Program-made: the position numbers and the translations under genes
Notes under the pieces: generated by a model
Told to the model about the DNA's origin: nothing
Seen by the model: only the letters and a program-made list of their open reading frames with translations
Database searches by the model: none
Shown here: positions 1-10,220 of the stretch, one piece after another
Layout: each line of letters begins with the position of its first letter
How positions within the stretch are numbered: position 1 is the stretch's first letter
NCBI GenBank assembly: GCA_016648135.1
Contig: JADDOH010002057.1
Coordinates: 62,001 to 126,000, forward strand
DNA from: Agrypnia vestita
Taxonomy: Eukaryota; Arthropoda; Insecta; Trichoptera; Phryganeidae
DNA length: 64,000 bases
Direction: 5' to 3'

Positions 1-261
1 AAATATGAGGACATTTACAGGAAATTTATTTCTTAAAGTAAGTACTAAACAATTGAAAGAGTTAGAAATAGTTTGCACCTATCTCTTTTAAAAATATCAA
101 TTAACTGCTGTTGAACTCCGATTCAAATTGATTTCACGAAATTTGGATTTGATTTAAATTTAACGAAAATCACATGCAAATATGATGCTTTTCATTTACA
201 TTTGTTTAGAACTATAACAACATATTGTTAAATATATATATAAAACTTCCAAAAATTTATT

Positions 262-425
262 ATTTGTGGCAGTCTATCTGGGTGGAAATGGTAAACGTTA
301 CAATGTGTAGTGATCACTTAAGCCAGCCGTACGACAGGTCGTAAGACCAATGAACACAACAAAATACTTTCGTGCCTACTTTCCCATATAAAAATACAAC
401 TTCGTCTCTATGAGGCATCAATCTT
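262..425 (-). repeat. Dispersed repeat family A, 5' part (copy A1)
   Basis: Read on the minus strand, this copy runs from 'ctcatagagacgaag' through 'gggaaagtaggca' and 'cttaagtgatcact' to 'ccatttccaccca'. The same ordered words recur at 5935 (+), 15406-16012 (-), 53118 (+) and 63550 (+), which defines an interspersed family. Only the 5' third is present here. The terminal palindrome seen in the two full copies is missing. No coding potential is visible. Confidence 0.75.
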
Positions 426-519
426 GATTATACTATGTTTATACTATGATTATAATATATCTTGATTATACTATGTCATGGGAAGGACTTTGATATCTTT
501 AGCATAGTCCATTCGAATA

Positions 520-1805
520 TTAGGTCCTTACATATGAAATTGGCGTTTAGTATGGGAGGAACATAAAGCCGATTTTTTTTTATTATAATATATTTATTTA
601 ATCAAAGTATGTACCATTGCTATCTATGCACTTTTGCCATCTCATAGGTAGTTCATCGATCCCTTTACTAAAAAAAACCATTCGGACGGGAATCAATAAA
701 ATCTTTGAAGGCGGTTTGGACTGCCCCATCGGAGTTGAATTTTTTCCTTTGCAAGAAGTTATCCAAATTTCGAAAAAAATGGTAATCTGTTGGGGCAAGG
801 TCCGGAGAGTACGGTGGATGTCTTAGACATTCCAATTGAAGCTCCTCTAATTTGGTAGCCGTCTGTTGTGCAGTGTGTGGTCTAGCGTTATCATGAAGCA
901 GCAGTGGCCTAGAGCGATTAACCAGCCTTGGTTGTTTAGCAGCTAGCTTTTCCATCATGGTTTGCAGTTGCAATAGACATCTGCCGTAATAGTCTGGCCA
1001 GATTTAAGAAAGCTGTAGTGAACGACACCAGCACTACTAGTCCACCAAACGCTCACAAGTAACTTTTTTAGAGTCAATTTTCGCTTGGGGCATGGTTTGG
1101 CTGGTTCGGCAGGGTTCAGTCATTGCGATGAGCGCTTCCGATTATCGTACAGGATCCACTTTTCATCACAGGTAATGATACGATTTAAAATCCCTTCATT
1201 ATTGTACCGGTTGAGTAATGCAACGCAGCAGTCAACGCGCGTTTGTTGATTTGCTTCACTCAATTCGTGAGGTACCCACCTTTCAAGCTTTTTCACCTTA
1301 CCAATTTGCTTCAAGTGGATTAAAACAGTTTTATCACTAACACCGCAGCCTGCAGCTAACTCGGATGTGGTTTGCGATGGATCCGCTTCCACAATAGCCT
1401 TCAATTCTTCATTATCAACTTTGGTCTCCGGCCGTCCACGGGGCTTGTTCTGCAGGTCGAAATTTCCAGAACGAAAACGTTGGAACCAAAAACGCACTGT
1501 GTTTTCTTTTGCGGCACCGTCGCCATACACATCATTAATCCTTCGAGCCGTTTCTGCAGCACTGGTGCCACGGTGGAACTCGTACTCGTAAATAACGCGA
1601 TATTTCAAGTTTTTCATTTTGTAAACTGAGTGACGCAAAGAAAAAAACAATTGAGGAAAAAACAAATTAATTATAATTTTCAAAACACAAATACATGAGT
1701 AAATAGCTGTATAAATTTGGATTTGGAATTCCTAACCAAAGAGAAGATATTTGAGATCAAATTTGCCAGTACGGCAAAACGCCAATTTCATATGTAAGGA
1801 CCTAA
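520..1805 (-). mobile_element. Mariner transposon, full length but inactive
   Basis: The element is bounded by near-perfect 29-bp terminal inverted repeats. The left end begins 'ttaggtccttacatatgaaa' at 520, and the right end finishes with its reverse complement at 1805. TA dinucleotides at 518-519 and 1806-1807 give the expected mariner target duplication. The 1286-bp length is normal for mariner. The internal minus-strand transposase is broken (separate entry), so the copy cannot move by itself. The protein resembles the cecropia-type group that includes human Hsmar1; the subfamily call is by eye. Confidence 0.93.
598..1617 (-). pseudogene. Mariner transposase (DD34D), broken
   Basis: The reading frame starts at the ATG at 1617 (MKNLKYRVIYEYEF) and would give about 340 residues, the usual mariner length. 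Visible parts in order are the N-terminal helix-turn-helix region, the linker motif WVPHELSE, the first catalytic Asp in TCDEKWILYDN, the second in LLHDNARPH, and the third in YSPDLAPTDYHF. Exactly 34 residues separate the last two, hence DD34D. The C-terminus is RWQKCIDSNGTYFD. Damage: a TGA replaces the family's conserved Trp after DNRKRSSQ (1120-1122), a frameshift lies near 970-980, and another lies in a T-run near 668-676. The family cuts and pastes at TA sites. This copy is a pseudogene, but the small number of lesions suggests a fairly recent insertion. Confidence 0.93.
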
Positions 1806-1807
1806 TA

Positions 1808-2689
1808 TATTGCCGAATATATAATTGCATATTGCTTGCATGGATGATTTGATTCGAAGCGTGGAGAAAGCATAGTAAAAGCTTTTTGTAATAGAAATGA
1901 TCTTAAATTACTTCGTACGAAACTTTGTAAACCTCCACTAATTGTAATTTTAAGTGTATATTGTGTATGACGCGTGTTTCAAGAATTTACATACTGAAAT
2001 GTTGACATGGTCGCCAAAGGAATGGGAAGGGATTTAAAAGAAAACATTGAAAACAGTCTGGACATGTTGGATATCATTATACAAAATATAAATTAAGAAA
2101 TTATCAGTTTAATATAATTTTAATCTCTACTTTTCGCATTTTGTTTTTGGTTCTATCGCGCCTGAACATGGCAACATTGTGCGAGTTAATCCCGACCCAG
2201 TTTACCATGTTAATAAATACCCGGATTAGTACTTGTAATCGCGAAACTTCTGAATTCATGTTTTGGATTAATTTCGGTGTTAAAATTAGATCAAGACTAA
2301 ATTCTCACAGGTTTTCTATTGCTTCGAGCATTTTAAATAATAAAATTTCATCGCACTCAAAATGTTATTTTTTAATCTTACATTATTATTGATGTTATTT
2401 TATCATCAAAGATTCCTTACTTACCAAAGGAATGAATGAAATTTTATGATCCCTGGTTTGCAATTTTAGACTCATTAGCTGAAACTATCTCTCGCAGGTC
2501 CATCATAACAAAATCTGGCCATATACACAGTGTGTTCAAATAATATCGAACCTTTATTTTTCCGCCTAAAAAAATGAAACACGAAGGTCTCCTTGATGAA
2601 GATATGTAGGAGACATTCATGCGTGTGCGTGAATATTTTCCCGCTCGTAGAAAGCGTCATTCGTTCGTATGGAAGAAGTGTAATTAGTG
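1808..2689. other. Upstream sequence with no gene recognised
   Basis: AT-rich sequence between the two mariner relics. Short open frames at 2141-2392 (+) and 2475-2660 (-) show no recognisable domain. A word at about 2528, 'cagtgtgttcaaataa', may be the left terminus of the second mariner-like element, because such termini typically sit just upstream of the transposase. A matching right terminus was not found. Confidence 0.4.
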
Positions 2690-3370
2690 GCCGTCGGATT
2701 GTCGATTTCTGCGAAACGACGGGACGACTTCAACAGCGATATTGCAATCATTTTTTTTAAAACTTGGCGATACCCAAGTGGAAGCCCTTAGCAAGATCCG
2801 ACAGTCTTTCGCGGTTGATTCTATGAGAATTTCGCAGATAAAGGAATTTTACAACAGCTCCACATATGGCCGCACATCAGTGGACAGCACACCGCATCCC
2901 GGTAGGCCTTTAAAAAACAGACACAACAATGTGATTGACCAAGGGCAGAATTTGGTCATGCGGGATCTTTGTGTCCGAAAACTCGCGAATTGCATTGGAT
3001 CGATACATTCAATTTCACCCGAGAATTTAGACTTGAAAAGAGTATCTACAAAATTTGAGGCGCCAGCTCATTCTTCACATCCGATTCAGTCATTCTTGGC
3101 CGAACCCAGAATTAACCTACTTTGTTAGGTTCCCTATTTTTCGCTTCGCGTGATTTCTGGCTATTCCCCATGTTAAAATGCTGCTTTAAGGGACTCATTT
3201 TGAATCAAGAAGAGACATTATGCGGAACGCTACAGCCCATCTGAATATCATTCAAAAAGATGCATTTCAGAAGTGTTTCCAACGATGGTTAGACCACTAG
3301 GTGAAGTATGTGCATTACCATGGTGACTATTTTGAAGGAGATAAGAAAAAGTATAATGTGTATGAATAAT
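2690..3370 (+). pseudogene. Second mariner-like transposase, internally deleted
   Basis: The N-terminal part is open at about 2742-3060. It reads FFLKLGDTQVEALSKIRQSF, a stretch ending ISQIKEFYN, then GRTSVDSTPHPGRP and NVIDQGQNLVMRDLCVRKLA. This is the helix-turn-helix/linker region of mariner-type transposases. From 3152 the C-terminus resumes with DFWLFPMLKCCFKG, then after a one-base frameshift HFESRRDIM..., a stop after RWLDH, and HGDYFEGDK. The central catalytic region (the CDEKW and HDNARPH blocks) is missing, so about half the protein is deleted. It differs in sequence from the 520-1805 copy and belongs to another mariner lineage. It is inactive. Confidence 0.82.
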
Positions 3371-3371
3371 A

Positions 3372-3411
3372 AGGATCAGAAGCGATTGGTCTTCCAATCG
3401 CTTCTGATCCT
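3372..3411. repeat. Perfect 18-bp hairpin with a tetraloop
   Basis: AGGATCAGAAGCGATTGG at 3372-3389 is followed by TCTT and then its exact reverse complement at 3394-3411. It sits immediately 3' of the mariner-like C-terminal remnant. It may be a tiny foldback insertion or an inverted duplication made during decay. No target duplication is obvious. Confidence 0.85.
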
Positions 3412-3654
3412 GTTGTTTCGTGCGTGTTAAGGGGTCTTCCGCTTAACTAACCAATTATTCTTGATACATGTGCTGCCCAGTGCAGCCTTCTTTCTGATAC
3501 ATTCTTCAAGACATCTGAGACGTCATATAGTTCCCGAGTTCTTTCACCTCGTCAATTCTCCGATCATGTAATCACGTATTTGGCCGTAAATATTGCAAAA
3601 TATTTTATTTTATCATGCAAAATAATTATCAAAGAACTATGCTTTACAATGTAT

Positions 3655-3775
3655 CCTTCGCTTTGTAACTTACTGGTCGAGGTTCAAATCTAATTCCAAA
3701 CGGCTTTCAAGTTGGCCCAGTTTTCATAGCACAAGCGTTTAGCTTCTTTTAAAGATAATAATAAAATGAATATGA
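3655..3775 (+). mobile_element. tRNA-derived SINE, degraded
   Basis: A B-box-like 'gaggttcaaatc' is followed by a body containing 'ttttcatagcacaagcgttt' and an A-rich tail (aataataaaat). The same body, 'tagcacaagcgtttagctt', is found in the better copy at 28067-28257 on the other strand. The 5' A-box region is poorly preserved. Confidence 0.6.
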
Positions 3776-3806
3776 TGTACCTACACATGGAGCACATAGC
3801 ACATGG

Positions 3807-3942
3807 TCTTCTGGATTAAAACGCATATTTTGTTCTAGATTTCCTCAAGAAAAACAGAGTTATCGTAGACCTGTCCTACCGATTGGCAGTCGTAAGTTTC
3901 CTCAAGGAAATCAACAAAAAATGTGCATTCTAATCCAGAAGA
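3807..3942. repeat. 136-bp inverted-repeat element (MITE-like)
   Basis: Arms of about 28-30 bp, 'tcttctggattaaaacgcat' and its near reverse complement ending at 3942, face each other. Inner complementary words 'gatttcctcaag' and 'ctcaaggaaatc' extend the pairing. The central loop is about 45 bp. There is no coding capacity, and the autonomous partner is unknown. Confidence 0.7.
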
Positions 3943-3959
3943 CACACACACACAGAAAT

Positions 3960-4185
3960 TTTAGCCAAAATGTTTCTACGATATTTTAATAATTTTATTT
4001 GACTTTAATCAAAGCTAATGAATTATTGATATTCAATATAATTTAATTTCATGATAGTCCAACGTTTTACAAAAGATTTGTCAGGAATATAGAAATAAAA
4101 ATACAAACTTACATATCGCTAAATATTAATATTAGGATATTGTTACAACAGTTTCAACTCGTAATTTAGGCAGAAATCAATCTCG
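3960..4185 (+). repeat. TA-CAGGG foldback family, right half
   Basis: It matches the right half of the foldback elements at 22035 and 41171 through 'gatagtccaacgttttacaa', 'tattaatattagg' and 'ttaggcagaaa'. The left half and both CAGGG termini are absent, so this is a truncated, old copy. Confidence 0.6.
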
Positions 4186-4409
4186 TTTATATTTTTAGAA
4201 TTTCTCTATGAAACTGCTACTGCACTTTTCGCTTGATGTATATTTTTCATTTATCTAGGAAAGTCATTTGGCGTCAAAGTTTGCGCAGCTGCCACCGATT
4301 TGATTATCCGTTTCCTAATAAATGACAAGTTTATTGTTGTTCCCTTCAGACGATAAGTGCTAAACTCCATCCATGTGCCCGGTGCCCGTAATGTAAGTGG
4401 GCACGAGAC

Positions 4410-4445
4410 AAGACAATCATTCAGTCAGTTTCTTCAGTTCAGTGA
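4410..4445 (+). promoter_or_regulatory. Candidate transcription start (TCAGT initiator cluster)
   Basis: The arthropod initiator word TCAGT occurs three times within about 25 bp (from 4421, 4434 and 4439), just upstream of the candidate first exon. No convincing TATA box is visible at -30. Initiator-driven, TATA-less promoters are common in insects. This remains an inference without transcript data. Confidence 0.35.
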
Positions 4446-4468
4446 GTGACATTGTTGCTAATTGTCGG

Positions 4469-4497
4469 ATGGACGCGTATATCAAAGATTATTGGAA
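4469..4497 (+). CDS. Candidate first coding exon of the Ndae1-like gene
   Basis: An ATG at 4469 opens a nine-codon stretch, MDAYIKDYW, plus two bases (AA), directly followed by a consensus donor GTAAGT at 4498-4503. The exon would therefore end in phase 2. The exon at 27714 begins with a single G that completes the codon (AA|G, Lys) and keeps frame into PCS-MDPPRAEDDE.... Phase agreement, the strong donor and the upstream TCAGT cluster support it. The exon is too short for similarity evidence, and a chance phase match is one in three. Alternatively translation starts at the ATG at 27724 and this is a 5' UTR exon or not an exon. Confidence 0.42.
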
Positions 4498-5934
4498 GTA
4501 AGTCAAATATTTTTATTTTTTTACTTAAACTATATAAATAATGCGTGTTAATCGCAAAATATTCATAATGCCTATTTTATAAACTATTTTTTAATGTACC
4601 ATAACCAGTTGATAAACTAAGATGCAAATAGAAGAACAATCAATACAAAAATCCATGATTTTAAAACAGTGAGCCAATCACTAAAACATTTTTATTACAA
4701 CGTTTCACATTGAAGTTTTTTTGCATCCATAAGAAATTCACAATATAAGAAATTAGTTGAAAATTTTAAACGAATAATACAATTGTTTCGTGTAAATTCA
4801 AAATATATAGTACATTACATATATAATAACACTTTAAGCGTATTTCAAACAAAAGGTCAATCAACAAAAAAAATTCAAGGCAAATTACTTCTGTTTTCAC
4901 GAGAATCGCCCACACGGACACCTTCTGAAACACTGCATAATATGAATATATCTATGTGTTAATGAAAAGGGAGTTTTTTTATGTTTGTGAAAGAAGCTCA
5001 TCCAAGCTCTCCCGAAACCTAGTAAATTCATATTGAAAATATCTATTTCGCAAACGAAATCATTTTCTAATCGATGCATTCAAAAAACAGTGAAATGTTA
5101 CTAAATTCAAACGGTATTTGACAAAATTACGACTTCATATAAAAACACTAGTAACTATTTTGAAAAAGTGTACCTTTAGAACAAAAATATCTCAAATGTA
5201 AATTTCAAGAATAATTGACATTTGCCTACAATTAAATATATCGATTTCCTAATTCGTTACGCATATATACAAGCCGTACACCCGTAAAAAATCACGGGAA
5301 ATAATAAAAATTAATTACTTGACCGCACTATCTAAGCCGCGCGCTGATTGCGTTTCACACTCTAATTATTATCTAAAGTTGTCATTAAATGTTACGGATA
5401 GACAACAAAATTATTAAGTTTATTAGATAGAAAGGTAACGAAATTATTATAATTAAAATCATTTTTTAACAACACTAATAAAAACTTGAAAATAGAAAAA
5501 TATGATAAAAATAAATTCATAAAAATTTATTTACTAAAATAATAAATTATAAATTTGACTAGAAAAAGATCACATCACCTACAAAATAAATATATATCAT
5601 CTATCGAGTGATACATCACTTCAAAATTTATTACCGACATTTTTCAATGACTCAATAGGTTTAATAAATTACTGATAATGTTGTTATTTCAAAATTATTT
5701 AGATATGTTCTGACTTTTGACTAAAATGTATGTATAGGTTTTTGGTTGTTTATTACAAACAGAGTTATTCGGAATATTGACTGATAACAATGATAACAAT
5801 ATTTTTATCTATACGTGATCTAGATTGGTAATGAACGAATGATTGTTATATTATACATGTTTTCTGTTCATTTTATTATATTGAGAGATAAGAAATGTCA
5901 TTGAAGACTAAATTTTCAATTAATGTATATTATA

Positions 5935-6529
5935 GATGTCTCACAGAGACGAAACTGTAGTTTTTTATGGGAAAGTAGGTATAGAATTCTTTTAGGTGTA
6001 CATAGGACTTATGACCCATCGTATGGTTGGCTTAAGTGATCACTTTACACAATGTAACATTCGCCATTTCCACCCATGATGGAATATACCATGCCTACTA
6101 ATTTTTGTAATTTGTATATATTTGAATTACATACCACACTTCATATATGCATTGTAACAACCTTTCCATGCGGCCTGTACAAAGCCATTTTCATTCCCCT
6201 AAATCCACACAGATGTCGTTAATGTCACTAATTAAAAAATCTACAATTGATTTTATGGAATTTTTGAAAGTAATATACTTTTTCTGTGTAATGAAATTCA
6301 TCCGAATAACTAACATTACACTAGGATATGCCAGGAAATAGTATTTCCTATATTTATTAAATTCCTTTTCTACCAGTATTTTCATTCAGAATATTTTGAG
6401 TTTGTTCAAATCTTTCAGAACAGTACTGGATTTCATGTCACATAGACATTATTAATCATTGATTAATGTCTATTTGACTTGAAATCCAGTACTGTTCTGA
6501 AAGATTTGAACAAACTCAAAATATTCTGA
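5935..6529 (+). repeat. Family A repeat, full copy with terminal palindrome (A2)
   Basis: Begins 'atgtctcacagagacgaaac', passes 'gggaaagtaggtata' and 'cttaagtgatcacttt', continues through 'tccatgcggcctgtacaaag', and ends in a 144-bp palindrome (6386-6529). The palindrome arms start 'tcagaatattttgagtttgt' and are complementary over about 70 bp with few mismatches. The copy at 15406-16012 has the same layout in reverse orientation, so the palindrome is part of the element and not a chance structure. No open frame is conserved between the copies. Confidence 0.85.
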
Positions 6530-6539
6530 CTAAAATTTC

Positions 6540-7490
6540 AGTTTGAATCGCAAAATTACGAATTTTCTAAAAAGTAAATTCGGAATCTTGCATTGTGACC
6601 ATGTACGAGTACACGAATAACTTAATTTTAAGAATTAATACATTTTAGTTTATTTATTTATTTATTATTAACGTTCATCGGGGCTTTTACAAACAATAAA
6701 GTAAAGTAATACATGTCAGTACAATACACAATACTAGGAAATATACGTAACAAGTATATAAAGAAAAGAAATATAAAACAATGACAATATAAACAAAAAA
6801 GAATGTAAGTTTTAAAAAAGTTTAAACGATGCGTGTACATAAATGACACGGACTTGTCAAAAATTAGCATAAAAGATAAGTATAAAAAAATACAAATATA
6901 AAGTAGAGATAAAAATAGATATAAAATAGTTTTTTTAAGATGAAAAATTTAATGTTTAACACGAAAAGATTTTTCGTCTTAGAAGAATAATAAAATATAC
7001 CAGCCACTGTATCGTCACCAAATTGTTTACTATTTGTTATTAAAATTTATATTTACCGACATCTGATAGTAACCACTTGTCGGCTGCGGCGTCATCGAAT
7101 TGCTAACAGTTCCCGAATTTACAACTAAACTTTCTATTGACTAACTCGACATCCTTTATTTCAACATTCAACAAATCACACGTTCCTACAAATAAACTTT
7201 AATGGAGTTATGACTAAGGCTAAATATTACCTTGACGCTCATTTGAAAGTTTATATAGAAGGGCGTATTTTTCTGTTAGCGGGCTAACGCGACAGAAAGG
7301 CGAACCGTGCGAGTTGTTTGACAGCGCAACATTGAAGTCCACAGACAAAGCGAAAACGCGAATTATAATCGGCCAGTGAAGAAGAAACCAAGTGCCTACT
7401 TGCGAGCGGAATATTCTCGATAGTGACCTACCTGTAGACAATAGGTGCAGCTAAGATTCTAGTTACGTGATTAGTGCGAACCTTCTGCGT
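6540..7490. other. Intronic sequence, no feature recognised
   Basis: Contains a TTTATTTATTTATT run near 6650 and a mixed-composition block at 7080-7450 that is less AT-rich than its surroundings. The block has a 'tatataga' word but no recognisable protein in any frame. It could be an old LTR or unique sequence; I could not tell. Confidence 0.3.
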
Positions 7491-7605
7491 GTAGTTTTCT
7501 GGGAAATTCTGGCGTGTATATCTGGCCTCTCTGTCCGAGTTTCTGATCCCATTGTCGTCGGCCAAAGAGATCAGATATATACGGCAGAATATCCCAGAAA
7601 ACTAC
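7491..7605. repeat. 115-bp MITE with 'TTTTCTGGGA' arms
   Basis: The arms 'gtagttttctgggaaattct' (from 7491) and the reverse complement ending at 7605 pair over about 35 bp. The inner arm sequence, ttttctgggatattctgccg, is shared with the compact hairpin at 22631-22692, so the two belong to one family. Non-coding. Confidence 0.75.
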
Positions 7606-7859
7606 AAGTCGAAGATTCTGAACGACAGTGAAAACCTGAGAAAAAATTTTGTGCGAACCCGTGTGACATGTTCCAGAAATTAATTAGTGTGGATTTGAGA
7701 ACGTTGCTCTGGTAAAATTCGTGTCCAGTAACTATGTGTACTAAATAATTTATTTTTTTTTGTATTTCATTTGCTTCCCAATCAAGATCCCGTGACAATG
7801 TGTTCGGGACGTACGCGGCACGTCGGCGACAGCGGAACAGAGAAAAGAACTAGACAGAA

Positions 7860-7935
7860 GAATACAGTGAATGGTACCCAGGACCGTTCTAAGAGCAAAA
7901 GCTTCCATATCGGTCCTACTGAATCGTCTCCAGGT
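7860..7935. repeat. Dispersed repeat, second copy at 46370-46445
   Basis: The ordered words 'cccaggaccgttctaagagc' and 'tatcggtcctactg' recur with mismatches at 46395-46440 (cccagggccattctacgagc, tattggtcctactg). Both may derive from one unidentified element. Minus-strand frames look weakly alike in the two copies, but no domain is recognised. Confidence 0.5.
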
Positions 7936-8040
7936 TGACATTTTTTTTAACTAACAAACAGGAACCCAAAATAACAGAAGAATACAGAATATTTTCGGTT
8001 TAGTTGTTTAGGATTTGTATCTGATTATACCCATGATTGG

Positions 8041-8104
8041 TAACCAAGATATAACCTAACCTAACTGCTATCTAACCAAGATATAACCTAACCTAACTGC
8101 TATC
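8041..8104 (+). repeat. Perfect 32-bp tandem duplication
   Basis: The unit beginning 'taaccaagatataacctaac' is present twice without mismatch (8041-8072 and 8073-8104). Identity implies a recent duplication or ongoing length variation. The internal CCTAA words are too few to be telomeric repeats. Confidence 0.95.
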
Positions 8105-8225
8105 TAGTGCCGATGGTTGCCCATCGAATCGCTAAAAATTTGTTGCGAATCATCGATGCAATCAGATACGTATTCGTATCTCAAATTACGTTTAATTTGT
8201 CACCGGTTAAAATACCATCACTAAA
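8105..8225 (+). repeat. Dispersed repeat family G, copy 1
   Basis: The words 'gtgccgatggttgcccatcg', 'atcatcgatgcaatcaga' and 'caccggttaaaataccatca' recur in the same order on the opposite strand at 41950-42062. No coding potential is seen. Confidence 0.75.
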
Positions 8226-8229
8226 TGCA

Positions 8230-8987
8230 GAACTAACATCCGAATTTCTTCTTCGTTCGCGCTTCTGGGCTGGTTAAATATAATTAAAATTTTAAATCAT
8301 GTGTAATAACATCCGAATAAAATGATAATAATTGTATCAAGAATATTACGAGTTGCGAATTTCATGTTGACTTATAAAGTTAAAACAAAATAAATGAATT
8401 GCAAATTATAGTTTATTTCAAAGTACTATCTGGACTCCTCTAACACCTCCTTCAAAAAATATTCCCTTGAGATGGAGAACACTTTATGTATGATAAATAA
8501 GTACTTCAAAGAACAGTAATTTTTATGTGCTTGGTAGAAACTTTTCAATTAAAAGTTTTAACTGATAACATTTTACTTTGTACTTTGTGTACATTGTTAA
8601 AACAAATATTTCGCAAATTCTTTTTAAATATTCTTCTAAAAACTTCGACTGGCTCCATATTAAAAAAAAATTGAATAGAAAATAACTCTTTTCAAAGATA
8701 GTTGGCCTTGTTGTATCCATATATTGGATTTAATGTCATCACTTTGACAATTTACTAACACAATTTTTCAAAGAGATATTTATTTCATGGGCGATAATGT
8801 TTGTTTTTCTCACATTGGAATATTCTGTTGTACGACAGCAAAGTCTACCAATCATTTTAGTAAATCAGGTTTATTACACTAAACTAAACATGGTTAATTA
8901 CGAAATACTGGCTATTACCCGTTAAAAGTGACGTACATATATATTATTATTAATATTTAAAGCATTAACTTTGTGGTTACACATTAT
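8230..8987. other. Intronic sequence, no feature recognised
   Basis: AT-rich, with short chance frames only. The last 40 bases (from about 8957) match, in reverse, the sequence following the hammerhead-like motif at 14254, so the Penelope-type terminal sequence probably begins here. Confidence 0.3.
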
Positions 8988-9444
8988 AACAGAGTGTTAG
9001 TTAACATAGTATAAACCACTACCAGATTTTATTAAATACCAATAATAAAGGTTTGAAATTAAATAATTTAGATTTTTTTTACATCATTGAAGCAGTGGAT
9101 AATAAAGCGCCTCTAATAAATAACCAAATAAATTTTCCATATAGCCCTTTATTCAATTCAACTTTCACAGAAAATTTGGTAAACCCACGTTAGACCCCGC
9201 TCCCTTTCACTCTCTCCCGTTAGATCCCTGATTGTTCTGTAGGCAAGTTAGTGCACGCTTGTCTCTGACAAGATAAAGATGCATGTGATAAATATTGGTA
9301 AAAGTTTAACAATACTATGGTTGTGGTGTATAGTGTTGTGAACATAGTAGTGTAGTGTTGGTCCTGACGAAGAGACGGCTACGTCTCGAAACCGGTAGAC
9401 CTAAAATCTAGTAGTGGTTTTTACTAAGTTAACTAACACTCTGT
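8988..9444. mobile_element. Penelope-type terminal repeats in inverted orientation, relic
   Basis: The left arm (8988-9031, 'acagagtgttagttaac...') is the near reverse complement of the right arm (9401-9444, ending '...gttaactaacactctgtg'). The right arm directly follows a hammerhead-like motif (9360-9401) and has the tail 'gtagtggttttta' also seen after the motifs at 14254, 28614 and 35605. At 34986-35699 the same layout flanks a Penelope endonuclease, which is why I assign it to that class. No coding sequence remains between the arms. Confidence 0.65.
9360..9401 (+). ncRNA. Hammerhead-ribozyme-like motif, complete core
   Basis: Helix I is GGTC (9360-9363) pairing with GACC (9398-9401). The core CTGACGA (9364-9370) fits CUGANGA. 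One A is followed by a 6-bp helix II, GAGACG/CGTCTC with loop GCTA. GAAA follows (9388-9391). Helix III would be the palindrome ACCGGT (9391-9396), too tight to fold on itself. A at 9397 would be the cleavage-site H in GTA. Every core position I can check is present. The extra A before helix II, shared with the other copies, departs from the textbook consensus. Such motifs are known in Penelope-like retroelements; activity is untested. Confidence 0.7.
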
Positions 9445-10005
9445 GCTTATATATATATTTCGACCGCGAGTTATGGCTTTCAGACCATCATCTAACGTAG
9501 CGCACCGTCTTGGTGTCGTCAGTGACGAACATTGTGACGTAAGTAATTATGAATTTTTTGACTTTTTACATATCATTATTATTTTATATCTCATCATTAT
9601 AATTGCACCGTCGGGTAGCGTTAGTAACGGACATTGTTACAAAGAGAATTATGTATTTTGTGTTGTGGGGCCCATAGGCCGGTGCCTATTTTGCCTATTT
9701 GGCAATCCGGGACTGTAGTGACACCATTTTAGAACACATGAAACGGAGAAAAGCTATTAATTTAAATTAAATTGTGAAATAAATCTCATTTATTCATTTT
9801 ACATAACATAAGCTTGTAATGAAATGATACAGGACGAACGCCCTCACAATCTCAATTGAAAATCCATTATCCTAATAACATTGCCCAATAAAACTCCTTA
9901 CACCGCGATTATCGTAAAATTCACTACACTGTAACGCAGTAAAGCGATTACTAACTCAGCCAGCGCAAATTCTCACAATATTATATTACATACCAGCTGT
10001 AACCC

Positions 10006-10220
10006 CTCAAAATGGTCGTACGTTCCTAAAGAATAAGTATGCAAAATTTGGGTTAGACCTGTCGAACTGTGTAGATTTCCACAGAAAATGTATCGTGAAG
10101 AGATAAGATTTTTTTTATAAAGAAGGTGGGGTAAAAAACATTTAAATTAAAATAAAAAAATAAAAAATTTAAGTTACGGGCGTTAGAGGAAGTTGCGGAC
10201 AGATAGACAACGAAATTATT
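10006..10220 (+). repeat. Dispersed repeat family F ('aaagaataagtatgcaaaat'), partial
   Basis: It shares 'cctaaagaataagtatgcaa', 'gtgtagatttcc' and a 3' end 'gttgcggacagatagacaac' with 53160-53530. The end resembles the 'gacagacagaca' finish of widespread arthropod non-LTR 3' remnants. A related 3' fragment lies at 10985-11045 (ttacggggagagacagac). Confidence 0.6.

Noticed and set aside
7220..7441. 73-codon minus-strand frame MSTGRSLSRIF... as an exon
   Set aside because: Composition is interesting, but no splice sites, no family and no second copy to support it.
8050..8100. CCTAA words resembling the insect telomere repeat (TTAGG)n
   Set aside because: Only two CCTAA units per duplicated block, inside an ordinary tandem duplication and far from any array.
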